From the NCBI GenBank assembly GCA_000507305.1, contig DF239040.1, positions 145,283 to 209,282 on the forward strand: a stretch of 64,000 nucleotides of DNA. The letters are read 5' to 3'. The notes under the pieces were generated by a model. The model was not told the origin of the DNA, made no database searches, and saw only the letters and a list, made by a program, of their open reading frames with translations. Below are positions 1 to 11,272 of this stretch, one piece after another. The DNA comes from Breviolum minutum Mf 1.05b.01 (taxonomy: Eukaryota; Sar; Dinophyceae; Suessiales; Symbiodiniaceae). How positions within the stretch are numbered: position 1 is the first letter of the stretch; every line of letters begins with the position of its first letter. A program made the translations under genes and the position numbers.

Positions 1-1240
1 ACTATAGATCACTATAGACTATAGACATCTAAGCTATAGGCCATAGTGGTCCACCCAGTCCAAGGAGAAAACTTGGTATGGAAATCACGCATTTGATTGG
101 TGAAAATGCGGAAGAATTGCGCCTTGGCGGTGAGAATTCCCAAAGCTAGTGTACTTTCACGGTTTCCCAAAGTCAGCCTTGTATCCAATTTCAATTCTGA
201 GCCGCCGTTGAAGCACGCTTTGGTGGTCCAAACACAGAATTCCTGAGTGAGATCAAGTGAGATCCATCTTCCAGAAACCTGCTTGGGTCAAGTTGAGAGT
301 ATAAGATGAGGAATTTGCTGGTTGTACTCGTCGATGAAGATGATTTTCAGTGTTCGTATTCTACGTTTCTTATGAGCAGGTGTGTTTTTTTGTACAATTG
401 TGTTCACTTGAGGTCTATGACCCAGCACCCCGGGCGTTGCCAAGTGTGTGGCATAAACAAAGTGTTCTTTTCGTTTTTCGAAGCAACCTGCTTCACATTG
501 CAGATGCAACCGCCTGGCTAATTGACTTATCACAATGGCCACCTGTCTCCTCATGTTGTTTTCCATGTTGTCCTTCCACCTTCATTGTTTACCTCTCTGT
601 TTTGTTTCTGCTGCCGACTGCTTGAAGGGACCTGCCTTAACTTAACATTCAGTTAGCGAGAGACTACTATCAAGCCAACATAAACCAACTTTCCTTTCAT
701 TTCGGAGGTTTCTCTTGGATATTTCCGTGACGTTCTGCTGTCGGGTTCCCACCCAAAAGCTTTTCAAAAGCGACTTGGAGTTTTGCGCTGCGTGTCAAGG
801 CCTGCGATTGAGCCTGACATCACCCTGACTGCATTGTACAGTCAGCCATCCGACCAACAATGAGAGCCGGAAGCGGATGACTGAAGAGTTTTCTGGCAGT
901 GCGTAGCAGGGTGATGCCTGCTGACGCTGCTACGCGACTTGGAAGCACTCTGGTTTTGATAGAATAGGTCCAATGGGTCAACAGGCTGAATGATAATGAA
1001 TTGTGGTCAGGGAGCTTTGTGATCAATAATTGCATGTACTGAGGGTGTTGAAGCATACAAATTAAATACTTGCATGACATTGTACTACAATGGATAGTTG
1101 GGCCCAGTTTTTCACCCCAGGATTTGTTCTGTCAGTGGCTTGCAGACAGGAAGTGCTGCGTTTCTTTTGTCAACTGCGCTAGATCTGTCGTATCACTCGA
1201 TGTCAACCACGCCTGCGACTTCTTTTGCTTCCATGATTCC
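1..1240. other. Non-coding stretch, no gene seen
   Basis: ORFs on both strands are short and protein-unlike. The opening bases repeat a short 'actatag' word. I see no RNA gene, splice-bounded exon or strong repeat. Confidence 0.4.
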
Positions 1241-2790
1241 AAGTTCCTTTCAATGAAGAGATTTCAACTTGTCTAGAGCATCTAGAATTCGAAAAAAATG
1301 GTACGTCTTGTGTTTTAACTAAACGGTATCCTGGAGAGCACATGCTTTGGGTATGCCACACTTTGGAACAAATCGGGTGCCCCAAGTCATGGCCGATTTT
1401 TATTAAATTGAGCTTTCCAGACATTTCCTGCATCTCATCCTGGAAGAAATGTCGGTTTGAATTGACTTCTGTTTGAACGGTGATTCAAAATGATCCTTCA
1501 TAGGTTGGACCCTTACATTGTTTGGATTTTTGGCAGAAAAGAGCTGAAGAGTTGCAACGCGCTTTGCACAGCTTTTGCAGCTTAAGCCAAGGTAGGTTCC
1601 ACTGAAGGCAGTTGGAAATTCAACTTCACAAAGGCTGTCTTCTGGATGAGGGAATTTGGGGCTGTGAAAACGGATGGCCCGATGGCGATCCTGTGGGGGT
1701 CTTAAGGCATACGATGTTCTTGATATCATAAGGGCCTTTGTTGAATGGCCACCTGTCACTTCGTTGAATCAGAGCTGCTTTTTCATGTCAAGCTCACAAT
1801 GTGCCCTTGCCACAGGTTTTTTGGTTTTGCAACTTTGTGAGCAATCATTGCGAGCCGTGACACGGCCAAAAGAGCTACTGGAAAGAAATTCGGATTGCAA
1901 GTTTTGTGACCAGATCCCACCAGCTCCATGAAGTCGTATGGAATATCACAAAAGCTGAACTAAGCCGCACATTTTTCCGATCCAATTTGATCTTAACCCA
2001 AGTAGTCAGCAAATGTGCTATACTGCTATACTTTTTGGAGCATTTGGGAAAAGGGCATCTTTTAAGTCGAACTCAGTCTGCTGGTCTGCTGGGCGGCTGA
2101 TTGAGTCTGAAATTTTTCGAATGCTTTGATCTGTTTGTTGGATCAAGGCTTAGATGGTCCGAAGTGTTTCGGTCCTCAAGACATGATGCCATATCAATTT
2201 TATCGGCAGAAAAAATGTGAACGTTTTGAGAAATGCCGCTTTTTGGAAGGTGAACATCAGAGCTGCTGTTTCAGCGCAAGTTTACAGCAGGGTATGAACC
2301 CCCAAAAGAAATCATCAGTTTGAAGGCACTTGGGGATGTTGTTCAAGGTTTCCGTCTTCCCTTGCCAGCATTTTATTTAATTGGTGAGCCACCTGCCTGC
2401 ATGGCGAGCCACACCGTCGAAAAGAGCTGAACAAGAATTTTTCGTGACCAAAATCTGCTCGCAAATCCCCCCAGCCCCGTGAACTGGTAAGAAGTATCAC
2501 ATGTCTGAACGAAGCCACGCATTTTTAAGCAGTCAACGTGCCATACCCTTCAGAGCGTTTGGGTAGAGCACAATTTAAAGTTTAAAGCGAGCTCAGTCTG
2601 CTGGTTCATAGTTCATTTCAAAAGAGATTTCAACTTGTCTAGAGCAGCTAGAATTCGAAAAAGTCTGGTAAGTCTTGCAATGTTTTGCATCTATGGCATC
2701 GAAGTCTTGTGCTTTTAAGAGTATCCTGGAAATTACATGCCTTGGGTATATGCCAAACTTTGGAACCAATCGGGAAAATTTCCGGCATCG
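1240..2790 (+). repeat. Degenerate direct duplications
   Basis: Two related modules recur in the same orientation. One begins near 1255 and again near 2622 with 'gatttcaacttgtctagagc' and continues through a diverged block with 'tatcctgga' and 'ttgggtat'. The other is seen at about 1740-2110 and 2240-2615, sharing 'cagagctgct', 'gtgacca' and 'ctcagtctgctgg'. Copies carry many substitutions and small indels, so they are old. They may be decayed exon or transposon duplicates. I do not recognise a family. Confidence 0.5.
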
Positions 2791-3546
2791 TTGCAGACAA
2801 ATCGGCTCAAGAACAGACGGCCAAAGCGCCTGAGAAGCGAGATGTCCCAAACCGATGACGTGTGGGCGAAAACGCTCTTGAAAAGTGACAAAAGATGGGC
2901 CGATCAGATAGACTCTGATGACGAGCAAACAGACATGAGTGCTGGACATCAAGGTGACTTGGAAGATCTGAATGTAGATGACTGTAGTTTTTTGATGTTT
3001 TGATATTAATGTGAAAGATTTTTCATGATTTTGCATATTTTTGATCTTTGAATCCTTCCAAATTTAGAAAAAAAACAAACGGATCCGCGATTCTTTTTCT
3101 GCCTTGTGGAATAAGAATGACAGCTGTTTCTGGCAGAAGACCTTCCCCTTCTCCCTGGCAAAGTCTGAGGTTGTTCTGCTGACAGTTCTCACGGTGAAGC
3201 GAAAGAAGATGCAGGAGAGAAGTGACTTCTTGTGATAACTGAAAGTATGAGACAAGATGCAGATATGATGAAATGATATATGATATATGATATGATGATG
3301 ATATGATACGATATGATCTGATATGATATGCGTATTTTCTTTTTTCAGGTGATTGGCCCGAAACTCCTGAAATGTAAAAAAAGAAACCAGAGGAATCTGT
3401 CCAGAAAACCCAAGGTCGATGCCGGAATCCGTTTTCGTTCCTCGCTAGGAGCTGAGGTCTTACGGCAACAATCCCAGCCTTCCAGGATGCAACAGGCCTT
3501 GAAAACGGAACTTGCAAACACTGTCTACATTGAATCTATATGTTGA
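2737..3546 (+). CDS. Candidate exons of an unrecognised gene (three segments)
   Basis: Three + strand stretches read like protein. 2737-3003 encodes a basic then acidic segment (around KRLRSEMSQTDDVWAKTLL, later SDDEQTD). About 3090-3235 reads through ALWNKNDSCFWQKTFPF to a TGA. 3349-3546 follows a clean acceptor (tttttcag) and encodes a Lys/Arg/Gln-rich tail ending in TGA. Between the last two lies an AT-rich ATATGATATGAT tract. The phases of the three pieces were not reconciled, so they need not form one transcript. No family is recognised, and the long minus-strand ORF over 3023-3517 is taken as a shadow. Confidence 0.3.
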
Positions 3547-3951
3547 AAGGCCTCCCCAAACGCAAACTTTAGACTGAACGCCCTGGTATAAGCCATTCAA
3601 ACTCTGTCAAAGCACCTGGTTTATGTCTCACAAATTTTTACACATGTTGATTTGCTTCGAAGACACGCCAGTCCAGTCTTTCAGTCCTTCAAAGCTAGAT
3701 TTCTTGTGAAGTTGTTTCATATGAACAACGCCAAGAACAACAAGAATCAAAACAATGAAAACTCATAATTGTCCAACATGGCGGATTTTGGCACCCCTTT
3801 TCTGAATGCAGCCTGTCCCCAAATCTATGTAGACTCAATGTAGACAAATCAATGTCACGGGGTTTGGAGGATTCAGATCAGCATTAGTTTGTATAAGCAT
3901 TAGACACATCATCCGTGACAAGTCCGTGATTTGTGGGAGACCACTGACCAG
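3547..3951. other. Non-coding spacer or intron
   Basis: AT-rich sequence between the preceding candidate terminal exon and the acceptor at 3950-3951. I see no gene or recognisable repeat in it. Confidence 0.4.
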
Positions 3952-4278
3952 GTGCTTCCTTCAGAAGGGCCTGCTGAGAAACTTGATCAGTTGAAGCTTT
4001 GGGTCAAGCAAGAAGGCTCCCTGACACTGCCACTCCCTTTCCTACGGCTGCTTCTGGCAAAGATGAAGATTGACCTGGATGCATGCCTTCCAATGATCCT
4101 TTGTTGGGACGTTTTCAAGAAAGAGACTCGCAATGGAGACGATGTTCTTCGTTTTGATCTTCCACGAGCAGGTGCACTGCTCAAGAAAAAAACATATGAA
4201 AAAAAAAACGCTGTTTCATACTTTTGGGTGACTCCAAAATCATTTCAACATGCATCACTTCAGATTCGCTCAGCACAG
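3952..4278 (+). CDS. Internal exon of unrecognised protein (109 codons)
   Basis: The exon is bounded by AG at 3950-3951 and a GTAACT donor at 4279. It is 327 nt, exactly 109 codons with no stop, and both junctions are phase 0. The peptide is helical-looking and mixed (for example EKLDQLKLWVKQEGSLTLP, then FLRLLLAKMKIDLDACLPM, then DVLRFDLPRAGALLKK). A second exon of almost the same size follows at 4642-4970, so the two probably belong to one gene. I do not recognise the family and see no signal peptide or membrane segment. Confidence 0.55.
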
Positions 4279-4641
4279 GTAACTTGTCAGCGATGGACCA
4301 GGCTGGATGACCTCCCAACAAATGCTTTGTCTTTCAAGACTGTTTGATGCCTGAAGCATGTGCAAATGGCTAAGATTCTCCAGTGGTGGTTATTCAACTT
4401 TCAGCCAATCTCATGTCAATGTTCTATATTTCCCTCACCATCTAAACATCAATGAGAAAATCCTTAGATCCTTCGGCATGTGCATACCACACTGATTCCT
4501 CTGCCTGAGTAAGTCTTGAGTGCATGTCATATTTTTTCTGTTCCGTTCATATTTGGATTCTTCTTATGTTTGACTCACACAATTTTTTGGGGAGGTTGCA
4601 CTTGAGCAACTTGAGCGCAGCAGTGGATTTGCATCTCGCAG

Positions 4642-4970
4642 GTGACCGAAGCTCTGATGGCATCTTTCCAACGCTTTGGCACTTGGGAGGTATCTGCCTC
4701 CCATTTGGGAAAGGAACCGTTTGCGAAGAGTTGGAAAAAATCTTTCCTTCCTAAGAAATTGAAGGCAGGTCTTGTCGATCTTGTCAAAGATCGATCTGAC
4801 ATCTTTGCCATCGCGTTGCCGAACGAGACCTACATTTGCTGCCCACCAAGTGCGCATCCCAGTATCAGTTCAAGTGGTTTGTTTGTGGAAGAGATGAATT
4901 TCAAACAGTTGCAAGCAAGAGGGACCGACCAAATGCTGCATGTGGTTTCTACGTTTTCACCTTCAACCAG
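4642..4970 (+). CDS. Internal exon of unrecognised protein, possibly winged-helix-like
   Basis: The exon starts after 'ctcgcag' and ends at a strong GTGAGC donor at 4971. It gives 109 codons plus 2 nt. The first two thirds (SASHLGKEPFAKSWKKSF, KAGLVDLVKDRSDIFAIALP) resemble the helix-turn-helix rhythm of OST-HTH/LOTUS-type winged helices: a short 'L-G-x-x-F' helix, a 'klkaglvdlv' helix and a 'DIFai' strand. That assignment is weak. In the last third (about 4836-4970) another + frame also reads well (YQFKWFVCGRDEF), which could mean a small indel or an unseen intron. Confidence 0.4.
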
Positions 4971-6645
4971 GTGAGCTCAATCCTGGCGAGGCTGGTGGAT
5001 AGCTCTCCGATTCGTGTGTTTGACCGTCATTCCGTCGCAAAAATCAGATGCAATGCCAAGATATGACAAGCGGACTATGTTGATTCGTCCAAGAAATTGG
5101 AAAGGTTCTCACTCAGACCTAAACAGCGATCAAAATGAAGCCCCAAGTATGCAATTGAGGTTAAAAAATCTGCTTCTGCCCGTGAGGGAAAACATTAAGA
5201 TCAACCAACATTTTCTTGAAACACTTCACATCAAGCTTAGCAGTTCAAGAGGTTCAAAAATCGATGTTGTTTGTATATGTTTTTACTTATATGTATGCAG
5301 CATGCACACATATGCACACATGGTAGGTCCAGCTGTAACATTTGGCCGGCTTTCACTTTTCACATCTTGACGAAATACTTCATGGTGCTTTGCTGAGAAC
5401 TTTTCGGAACTGATAGAAGATCAATCACTGAAACTGTGGCAATGCAAGGGTTAAATCATGTGAAGTCAAAACATAATCTTCGTTTGAGGCTGCTTGACAG
5501 GATGTTTGCGTTTCATGGAGTTGTCGTGGGATTCCCAGTTGCAAATTACCATTTATCATTTTGTATCTCTTTTCTCTTCATAGTTGGGACCACCACAGAA
5601 GTGTCCTTGGTGTCCTTGGAGACCGAAACATGGCAAAGTGCCTTCGTTGAGGCAGCTTCAGCGACACCGAGTGGGCAATGATTTTTTGGTTTAACGTTTT
5701 GTTTGGACACTCAGAATTCGTCGAATTCGTCGACTAAGAAGCCTTGAGTCTGTCATAAGTCCTTGAGTTCTTGACAAAATCTGAAACGTCAGTGAATGAT
5801 GAAGGCTTTCGCAAAGATGTCTTGGTAGAATGGCACTTGACATCTGACGGCAACAATGTGAATCTATTTGACATCCGGGGGCATCTTCCAATATGCAGTT
5901 TCAGGTTGGATAAGTGGGCCTTTGGTTTTTTGTTCACATGTTGTGGCAGTCAATGCTGGAACCGCACAGTGAAGATACCACCCCATTTTTTTTTTAATAA
6001 AGGGCCCAGCAACGGATGACCAAAACCATAAACGACCTCAGGTTGTGGATTATCCGCGTCAGGCGCTAGAAGGTGGGATGTGGGGGTCAACCCGAAAAAA
6101 AAGCAGTGGTTCAGATGTGTATGTTTCAGTATGTTTCAGTATTTTCTGGTAAAACTGCAACGAATCACTGCACTGATACAGATGGAGTTGATCAGCCCCT
6201 GTCTGCCATGAGATGCCATAAGTCATTTTCTTTTCATCTCAAAATTTCACTGAGATGTCCTAGGCAAGAACAAGAACAAGTGGTATGTGCTCGTGCCTTC
6301 TTGATCTCTTGTTCTGCCGGGTCCCATTTTCACAAGCCTGATTTGTATAGCTGCTTTTCCAGTGAAATGCTGGAAACTTCGAGGCATTGCAACTTTTAAA
6401 AACAACGCACCCCTTTTTTTTCCCTAGCCGATTGCTGTCTCACACGAAGATTCCACAAGTTGAGGTATCAGAAGCCAGACGAGTGGATGGTGCCAAACAA
6501 GAATGCTTGATTGAAATATGCATACCTTGACCTTCAAGACCCGAGGAATTCTTAGGGTCTAGGGAAATACACGGTATATTTGGGAAAAAACACAATGTAT
6601 TCAACATTTCAGGGTTTTCACTGGTTGCTCCGCCTTTCAAAATTC
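4971..6645. other. Mostly intronic or intergenic, weak coding hints
   Basis: The best hint is about 5580-5681, a + frame reading VGTTTEVSLVSLETETWQS to a TGA. A second is about 5771-5880 (KDVLVEWHLTSDGNNVNLFD). Neither has both splice boundaries clearly placed, so neither is called as a gene. Confidence 0.3.
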
Positions 6646-6649
6646 TGCA

Positions 6650-6793
6650 GAGTATTTGATCAGCAATTTGGAGCTGTCTTGGAATGCGTCGTGGTTTGAC
6701 AAAATAGTTCCAAACAAAAATATTTTGTTTTGGAACTATTTTGTCAAACCACGAAGCATTCCAAGACAGCTCCAAATTGCTGATCAAATGCTC
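6650..6793. repeat. Near-perfect 144-bp inverted repeat (hairpin)
   Basis: The left arm 6650-6720 is the reverse complement of 6721-6793 over about 70 bases. I count two internal mismatches and one indel beside the centre. There is essentially no loop. Arms this similar imply a very recent inverted duplication, a transcribed hairpin, or a fold-back read artefact in the assembly. It lies immediately upstream of the exon ending at 6960. Confidence 0.9.
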
Positions 6794-6841
6794 TCGGGTT
6801 GAAACTCACGCAAATCCCATGAAAATCATGGGGAATCCTGG

Positions 6842-6960
6842 CTGCCGGTGCCGCTCACAACGCTGCTGACACTTATGGCCGTGGCCTCGGAGCTGGAAGA
6901 GTCGACCCGGAATTTACCAGAATGCGAATTCATTCTCCTGGATAATTTTCACCTTCCAAG
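6842..6960 (+). CDS. Exon of unrecognised gene
   Basis: A + frame reads PLTTLLTLMAVASELEEST then ECEFILLDNFHLP and ends at a GTATGA donor at 6961. GC content and codon use differ from the AT-rich flanks. The acceptor is not obvious because the large hairpin sits just upstream. The next clear exon of the same orientation is the microexon at 7136. No family is recognised. Confidence 0.45.
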
Positions 6961-7135
6961 GTATGACACCCTATCAGTTGGCCGACAGAAAGGGTCACGC
7001 GATGGTGTTGGGTCGGTTAAAACCTGTGCCTTGGCATTGCAGCTGGAGTGTTCAGTTGCATTCATTTGGGGAGAATTTTATCAAGTTGTAGATATGATGA
7101 GCATACTATGTATACTGTATACTTGTTACTTGCAG

Positions 7136-7156
7136 GAACTGGAGGATCTGTTGCAG
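7136..7156 (+). CDS. 21-nt microexon
   Basis: It lies between a perfect acceptor (cttgcag) and a perfect donor (GTGAGT). It could encode ELEDLLQ. It probably belongs with the exon ending at 6960, although the join there leaves the frame ambiguous. Confidence 0.4.
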
Positions 7157-7797
7157 GTGAGTGGATCTTTGAGTATTCTGGGTCACCTGTAAATGTCATG
7201 AGTTTGAGGATATGCAGAACCAGTCGTCACAGAATGTGGCCTAATCATGAAATCACATGCAACTTGAAATTACTGGTAACACGAAATAAGCAAATATGGG
7301 TATCATCATCAAATATACATCATGAAAAATCACCAATGCGCAGTATATACACTTGTTGAGTCCCAGCAAGTCTAAGTATGATCACGTCACATGGTAGAAT
7401 TTCACCTTGTTGAGATTCCTAAAAGTTTGGATTGTGGACAGGACCATCTGACCTGAGATTCTCCCATAATCCATCGGAACAATGGCGCCCCCACATTGGC
7501 CATATGGAAGAGGTCAAGGTGGGCTTGGTGTGCCAGTGCAACTCAGCGGCAATTCCAAAGTTGGGAACTCAGCAATTCTAATAGTTGGGAAGTTGCTCGC
7601 CAGTTTTTGCCCACTTTTTGCTCTGCCAATTTGAAATTTGTGTTTGACATTTTGTGGAATATTGGCAGAATCATTAAAGAAAAAGGTCCATCAATAATTT
7701 CAAGTGCAGTACTCTGACGTTTCTATGTCAATCATCTTGTGTGTTTTGGGTATACAAGCAGCTAAGCATAGAACATGATGATGTGTTTTGGCTTCAG
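7157..7797. other. Probable intron
   Basis: AT-rich sequence with no ORF that reads like protein, between the 7136 microexon and the next exon-like stretch. Confidence 0.35.
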
Positions 7798-7882
7798 CAT
7801 TTGCTGGAAGCTCTGCAGCTTCATCGAAGGCCCAAGGCCTGGAGCTTGTCAAGGGCACCTGGCACTGCACCATCACGGCAAT
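7798..7882 (+). CDS. Exon candidate
   Basis: After the acceptor 'tggcttcag' a + frame reads HLLEALQLHRRPKAWSLSRA and continues for about 28 codons. The donor is uncertain. It is collinear with the 7136 and 8551 exons. Family unknown. Confidence 0.4.
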
Positions 7883-7945
7883 ATATGAGTGTTTCCAGAA
7901 ATGGCGTATACAAAATTTATGATCACATGCATGTTGCATTTCCGC

Positions 7946-8080
7946 GAATCATACCCCGAATCATGCCCCCGAATCATACCCGCGAATCATACCACGAATC
8001 ATACCCATGATTTTGGAAAGGGAGGGCGAAACATACCCCGAAACATACCTCCGAAACATACCTCGAATCATACCCCCTGA
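7946..8080. repeat. Short tandem repeat, unit CGAATCATACC(C)
   Basis: Around ten imperfect copies of a 13-16 base unit (cgaatcatacccc, cgaaacatacctc and variants) follow one another, interrupted once near 8010-8030. This is a minisatellite inside a probable intron. Confidence 0.75.
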
Positions 8081-8120
8081 TGCAACACGCTTTGCTGGGC
8101 ACGGAATTTTCGGAAAGGGC

Positions 8121-8257
8121 CATATGGGTGTTGAACCAAAAATAGGGGGAAAACCACCCGAAAATGGATGGTTTATAGTTTATAGTTTATATAGAATGGA
8201 AAACCCTATTAAAATGGATGATTTGGGGGTACCACTATTTTCGGAAACATCCATATG
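8121..8257. mobile_element. Fold-back repeat, family B copy 1
   Basis: The element is bounded by CATATGG and CCATATG. Internal arms are built from 'aaaatggatg' and 'ccctattaaaatggatgat', followed by 'ttgggggtacca'. A second copy with the same internal sequence lies at 22210-22327, so this is a dispersed MITE-like family. Confidence 0.7.
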
Positions 8258-8550
8258 TTGCTTGATCTTATGTATTTTCAATGTGCGATCAGTGCAGCAT
8301 TCGGATGCTCGTTTTTTTTTGTCTATAATTGTACAGTCAAGTTTGCAAAGAAGGCAAACCGCAATGTAGAATAAAAACCAGTCAAACTATGCGACCTGCT
8401 TGTTTCCGAAAACTGCGGATCTATTCGGATGTATTCAGTGGTGGTTTGGCTTTCCAGCTACGCTTGAGAATGTATAGATTGAGTCAAGTCGAGCCCTTCA
8501 TGCTGCGAGAACTCTCTTTGGCTCAAAACTTATCCTTTCGTTGTTTGCAG

Positions 8551-8592
8551 ATCGAGGGCATCCTGCCTCTTGGACGACGCAAAGAAAACCCG
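8551..8592 (+). CDS. 42-nt exon
   Basis: It lies between the acceptor 'ttgtttgcag' and the donor GTTGGT. It is exactly 14 codons, phase 0, encoding IEGILPLGRRKENP. It is likely from the same transcript as the 6.8-7.9 kb exons. Confidence 0.5.
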
Positions 8593-9123
8593 GTTGGTTG
8601 CACAACAATATACATAAAATATAGACTCAACATCTTGCACCACCTGGGCATGAAGAAAAAAAACACATTGCTTGCTCAATATGATTATTTTCCGCAATTG
8701 AGAAAGACCAGGTAGGTCCCATTTTTCCAGCCACTTGGAGCCGGTTCAATTAGTCTAGATTTAGAAAAGCAAGCTTCTCATCAGCAGCTACGTCAACCTG
8801 CTACTTCTGCTTGGTTTGGATGATTTTCCGTATTTTTCCGAATAGGTTTGAAGCCAAAAAACCAGAAGCCGAGAGTTTCAATGATGTGTTTGTCCAAGAA
8901 GTGGTAAACCAAACCCAATGATGCAATTAGCAGGTAGTGGATATATTTCAGCAGTGTGAGTGCAGCCTGATTCGCAAAATCCACGAATTCCACGAATTGA
9001 GCCGTGGCGAAAGCTCTAGTCAACCAAGTGATATGCCAGCTGTGTAGTCGATGTTTGACGAACTATAGCTTCTACAGGTTTGATGGATTTACACTACGGG
9101 TGAGCTGGCCACTGCTCAACTCG

Positions 9124-9125
<2 letters not shown>
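8593..9125. other. Non-coding
   Basis: AT-rich sequence without convincing ORFs or splice-bounded exons. Confidence 0.4.

Positions 9126-9179
<54 letters not shown>
9126..9179. repeat. (ATG)18 microsatellite
   Basis: Eighteen uninterrupted ATG units. On + they are in frame with the signal-peptide ORF that follows, so they form a run of potential start codons 45 bases upstream of the chosen Met. Similar GAT/ATG tracts occur at 11452, 12252 and 23263. Confidence 0.95.
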
Positions 9180-9224
9180 GGAGATGATGGGAGATCCAAG
9201 TCGCGTCGCTCGGAGGTTCTTGCG

Positions 9225-9338
9225 ATGAGACTACTTGCGTTTCACGTGACGGTGGCAGCGTTCTTTGTCTCGGTGGCAGCCGTCCGGCCCGCATCCGTGT
9301 CTTCCGAGGACATGGAGCTTGATGGCTTACGGCCATGA
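9225..9338 (+). CDS. Short ORF encoding a signal peptide
   Basis: A 37-codon ORF with an n-region MRLL, a hydrophobic core (FHVTVAAFFVSVAAV) and a cleavage-like AVRPAS, then an acidic tail ending in TGA-TAA. I chose the Met at 9225 because the core starts directly after it; the upstream Met run is a microsatellite. It probably supplies the secretion signal for the cysteine-rich ORF at 9469-9627, which is in another frame, so an intron or a frameshift lies between. Donor options include GTGTCT at about 9295 and GC sites. Confidence 0.5.
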   Translation: MRLLAFHVTVAAFFVSVAAVRPASVSSEDMELDGLRP

Positions 9339-9468
9339 TAATCCCAACAAAAAACCCGGTCAGAAGCTGGTCACCAACAGCTAATTGACAAACAGCTCCT
9401 GAACCACCAAGAGAAACAGCAAGAGAAACAGCAAGTCTTCAAAACCATCGCTGCAGGATCACAGCCAG

Positions 9469-9627
9469 ATGGCAGAGGAAGAGAACTACAAGCTCTGCTG
9501 CATGTGTGAGAGGAAAAAAGGAAAGGTCTTCGGATACAAAGACGAGTGTGCCAAGAAGGGCGATGGTCCTGCCAGCTCCTGTGGAAGCGATTGCAACAAG
9601 CAGCCGTCCAACAAAGGCGGGCCTTAA
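9469..9627 (+). CDS. Cysteine-rich mini-protein (52 codons)
   Basis: The ORF runs from ATG 9469 to TAA 9627 and is open upstream in frame to about 9400 with a Lys/Arg/Ser-rich lead. It encodes YKLCCMCERKKGKVFGYKDE, then single Cys residues in ECAKK, SSCGSD and DCNK. That is six cysteines in about 34 residues with many Lys, typical of a small disulfide-stabilised secreted peptide. Codon use and GC content stand out from the flanks. Function is unknown. It is most simply read as the mature part of the 9225 signal-peptide gene. Confidence 0.5.
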   Translation: MAEEENYKLCCMCERKKGKVFGYKDECAKKGDGPASSCGSDCNKQPSNKGGP

Positions 9628-10015
9628 TTTTAGTTGGCGGTTTTTGGTGTCCAACCTTTCCACCTACTACAGGTAGCCGAACCAATTAAGTTCCCGGCCA
9701 GCCTTGGGCTCAATACACACATGTTGAATAGATTTTGATAGTAAAGAGATGGAGAAGGAACAGAATCTTCAGCAAATCACATGGTGCTAGCTGCTAGTTG
9801 CTAGATGTTCGTGATATTCATCTTTGACCAGCTTCATAGCTTACTACCAGCTTATTGCAGGCTCAGCCAAGTTCATATAGCAGAGCAGGGGTGTTATTGG
9901 GGGAAGTGACCAAACATGTGCAGCACATTTTAAGAAAATTCTACTATAGGTTGTGAACGTCCACTACATGCCGCAACTGGGAAAATCCAACGATGTTTTT
10001 AGTTTTTACCAACTT

Positions 10016-10117
10016 TAATCCAACTTCAAGGAAAATCCAGTTGACATCGGCCGCCTGGCAGGCTGGATGTGCTGGAAGAAGGAATACAGCACAGACAGCT
10101 GTGACAGCCCACCATAG
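10016..10117 (+). CDS. Second small Cys-containing terminal ORF
   Basis: An open + frame after an in-frame stop reads GRLAGWMCWKKEYSTDSCDS and ends at TAG 10115-10117. It lies 400 bp downstream of the cysteine-rich mini-ORF and has the same flavour (W/C/K/S-rich, GC-rich). It might be a further exon or a decayed paralogue. Splice sites are unclear. Confidence 0.25.
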
Positions 10118-11272
10118 GACTCAAGCGCTGGCAAGTTTGATAGAAAAGATTGCGTGAACGAGATATGGGCAGGCGTTTCACTTAAGCTTCACCATTTCAC
10201 GTTGGGATCGTAGATGGGTCCAGACCGCTCCAGTTCCCCATCCTCATCGGCAGGTGGGCAGATTTTCGAGTTTCGAAGAGATGGGGTTCTTGTCAAGGGA
10301 AAGTAAACTAGGTAAACCACCAACCAAGCAAAAGACCTTTAGAATCAATGAGACTTGATGCATGCATGGATCCTTTCCAAGTAAAACACCGAAACACCTC
10401 GTGGTCTTCGCAATCCTTTGGCTTTTCGGATATTTTCCACCCCGGAACACGGCACGCGGGATCCTGAGAGGGTGGACCCCTTGGCTGAAGTTGTTGTTGC
10501 GGTTGTTAGTTGTTAGTGTTTGGTTGTAGGTTGATGTAGGTTGTTGGTTGATTGTTAGTTTTTTTTTCTTGAGAGGTTGCTGGTTGGTTGAAAACTTGGG
10601 CCAATTTATGGAGCATTTTGTCATTTTCCAGCCACTTTAACAATGGCCACCACGATTATCATTACATTTTGAGTAGAGGATTCCCTATTATCCCTATTAG
10701 CCTTTATTTTCTACTGTTTACTGGGCCCGGTTTCACATCCCATCAAAAAAGTCTTTGAAAAAAGTGAGTTTCAAATTTCAAGGCATGATGATGAATAGTA
10801 TGAATGCATTGACGAAAAATTGATAAAGGGTTACAGTGTTTTCAGGTGAATTTTTGTATTGGAAAATTCTGAATTCATTGAAGATGCATCAGTCTCTTGA
10901 GGTAACCCTCAGCCCATTGAAGTGTCGCCCAAGGAGGGGTGGATGAGTTGAGCCATATTTTTGTTTAACCTTTGTCTACTTCCGGCTGGATGTCCGGTTG
11001 GAAAATTATAAACGGATAAATGTTATATAGTCGATATATAAACAGGTTACAGTGGTGAGTAGTCAAAAGTGAGCTAAAAGTGACAAACCACAAACAAACT
11101 TTCAAGAGAACATCCAAGTGGAATCAACCCCATCGATTTGGATGAATTTTATCATTTTGGTTGGGGCTTGGGAGGAGCCACCTTGCAGCAGAAATCCACC
11201 AGACCGATTAAATTCACCTAGATATGATGTTTTTTTTAAACATACCCGAAAACACACTAACATGGCAATGGA

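Noticed and set aside
3023..3517. 164-codon minus ORF
   Set aside because: It spans an AT-rich TATGATATGA tract and antisense of better + strand exon candidates.
9094..9336. Poly-Ser, poly-His, poly-Asp and poly-Met ORFs at the GAT/ATG tracts (also 11412, 12116, 12207, 23184)
   Set aside because: Translations of microsatellites. Only the signal-peptide part at 9225 looks real.
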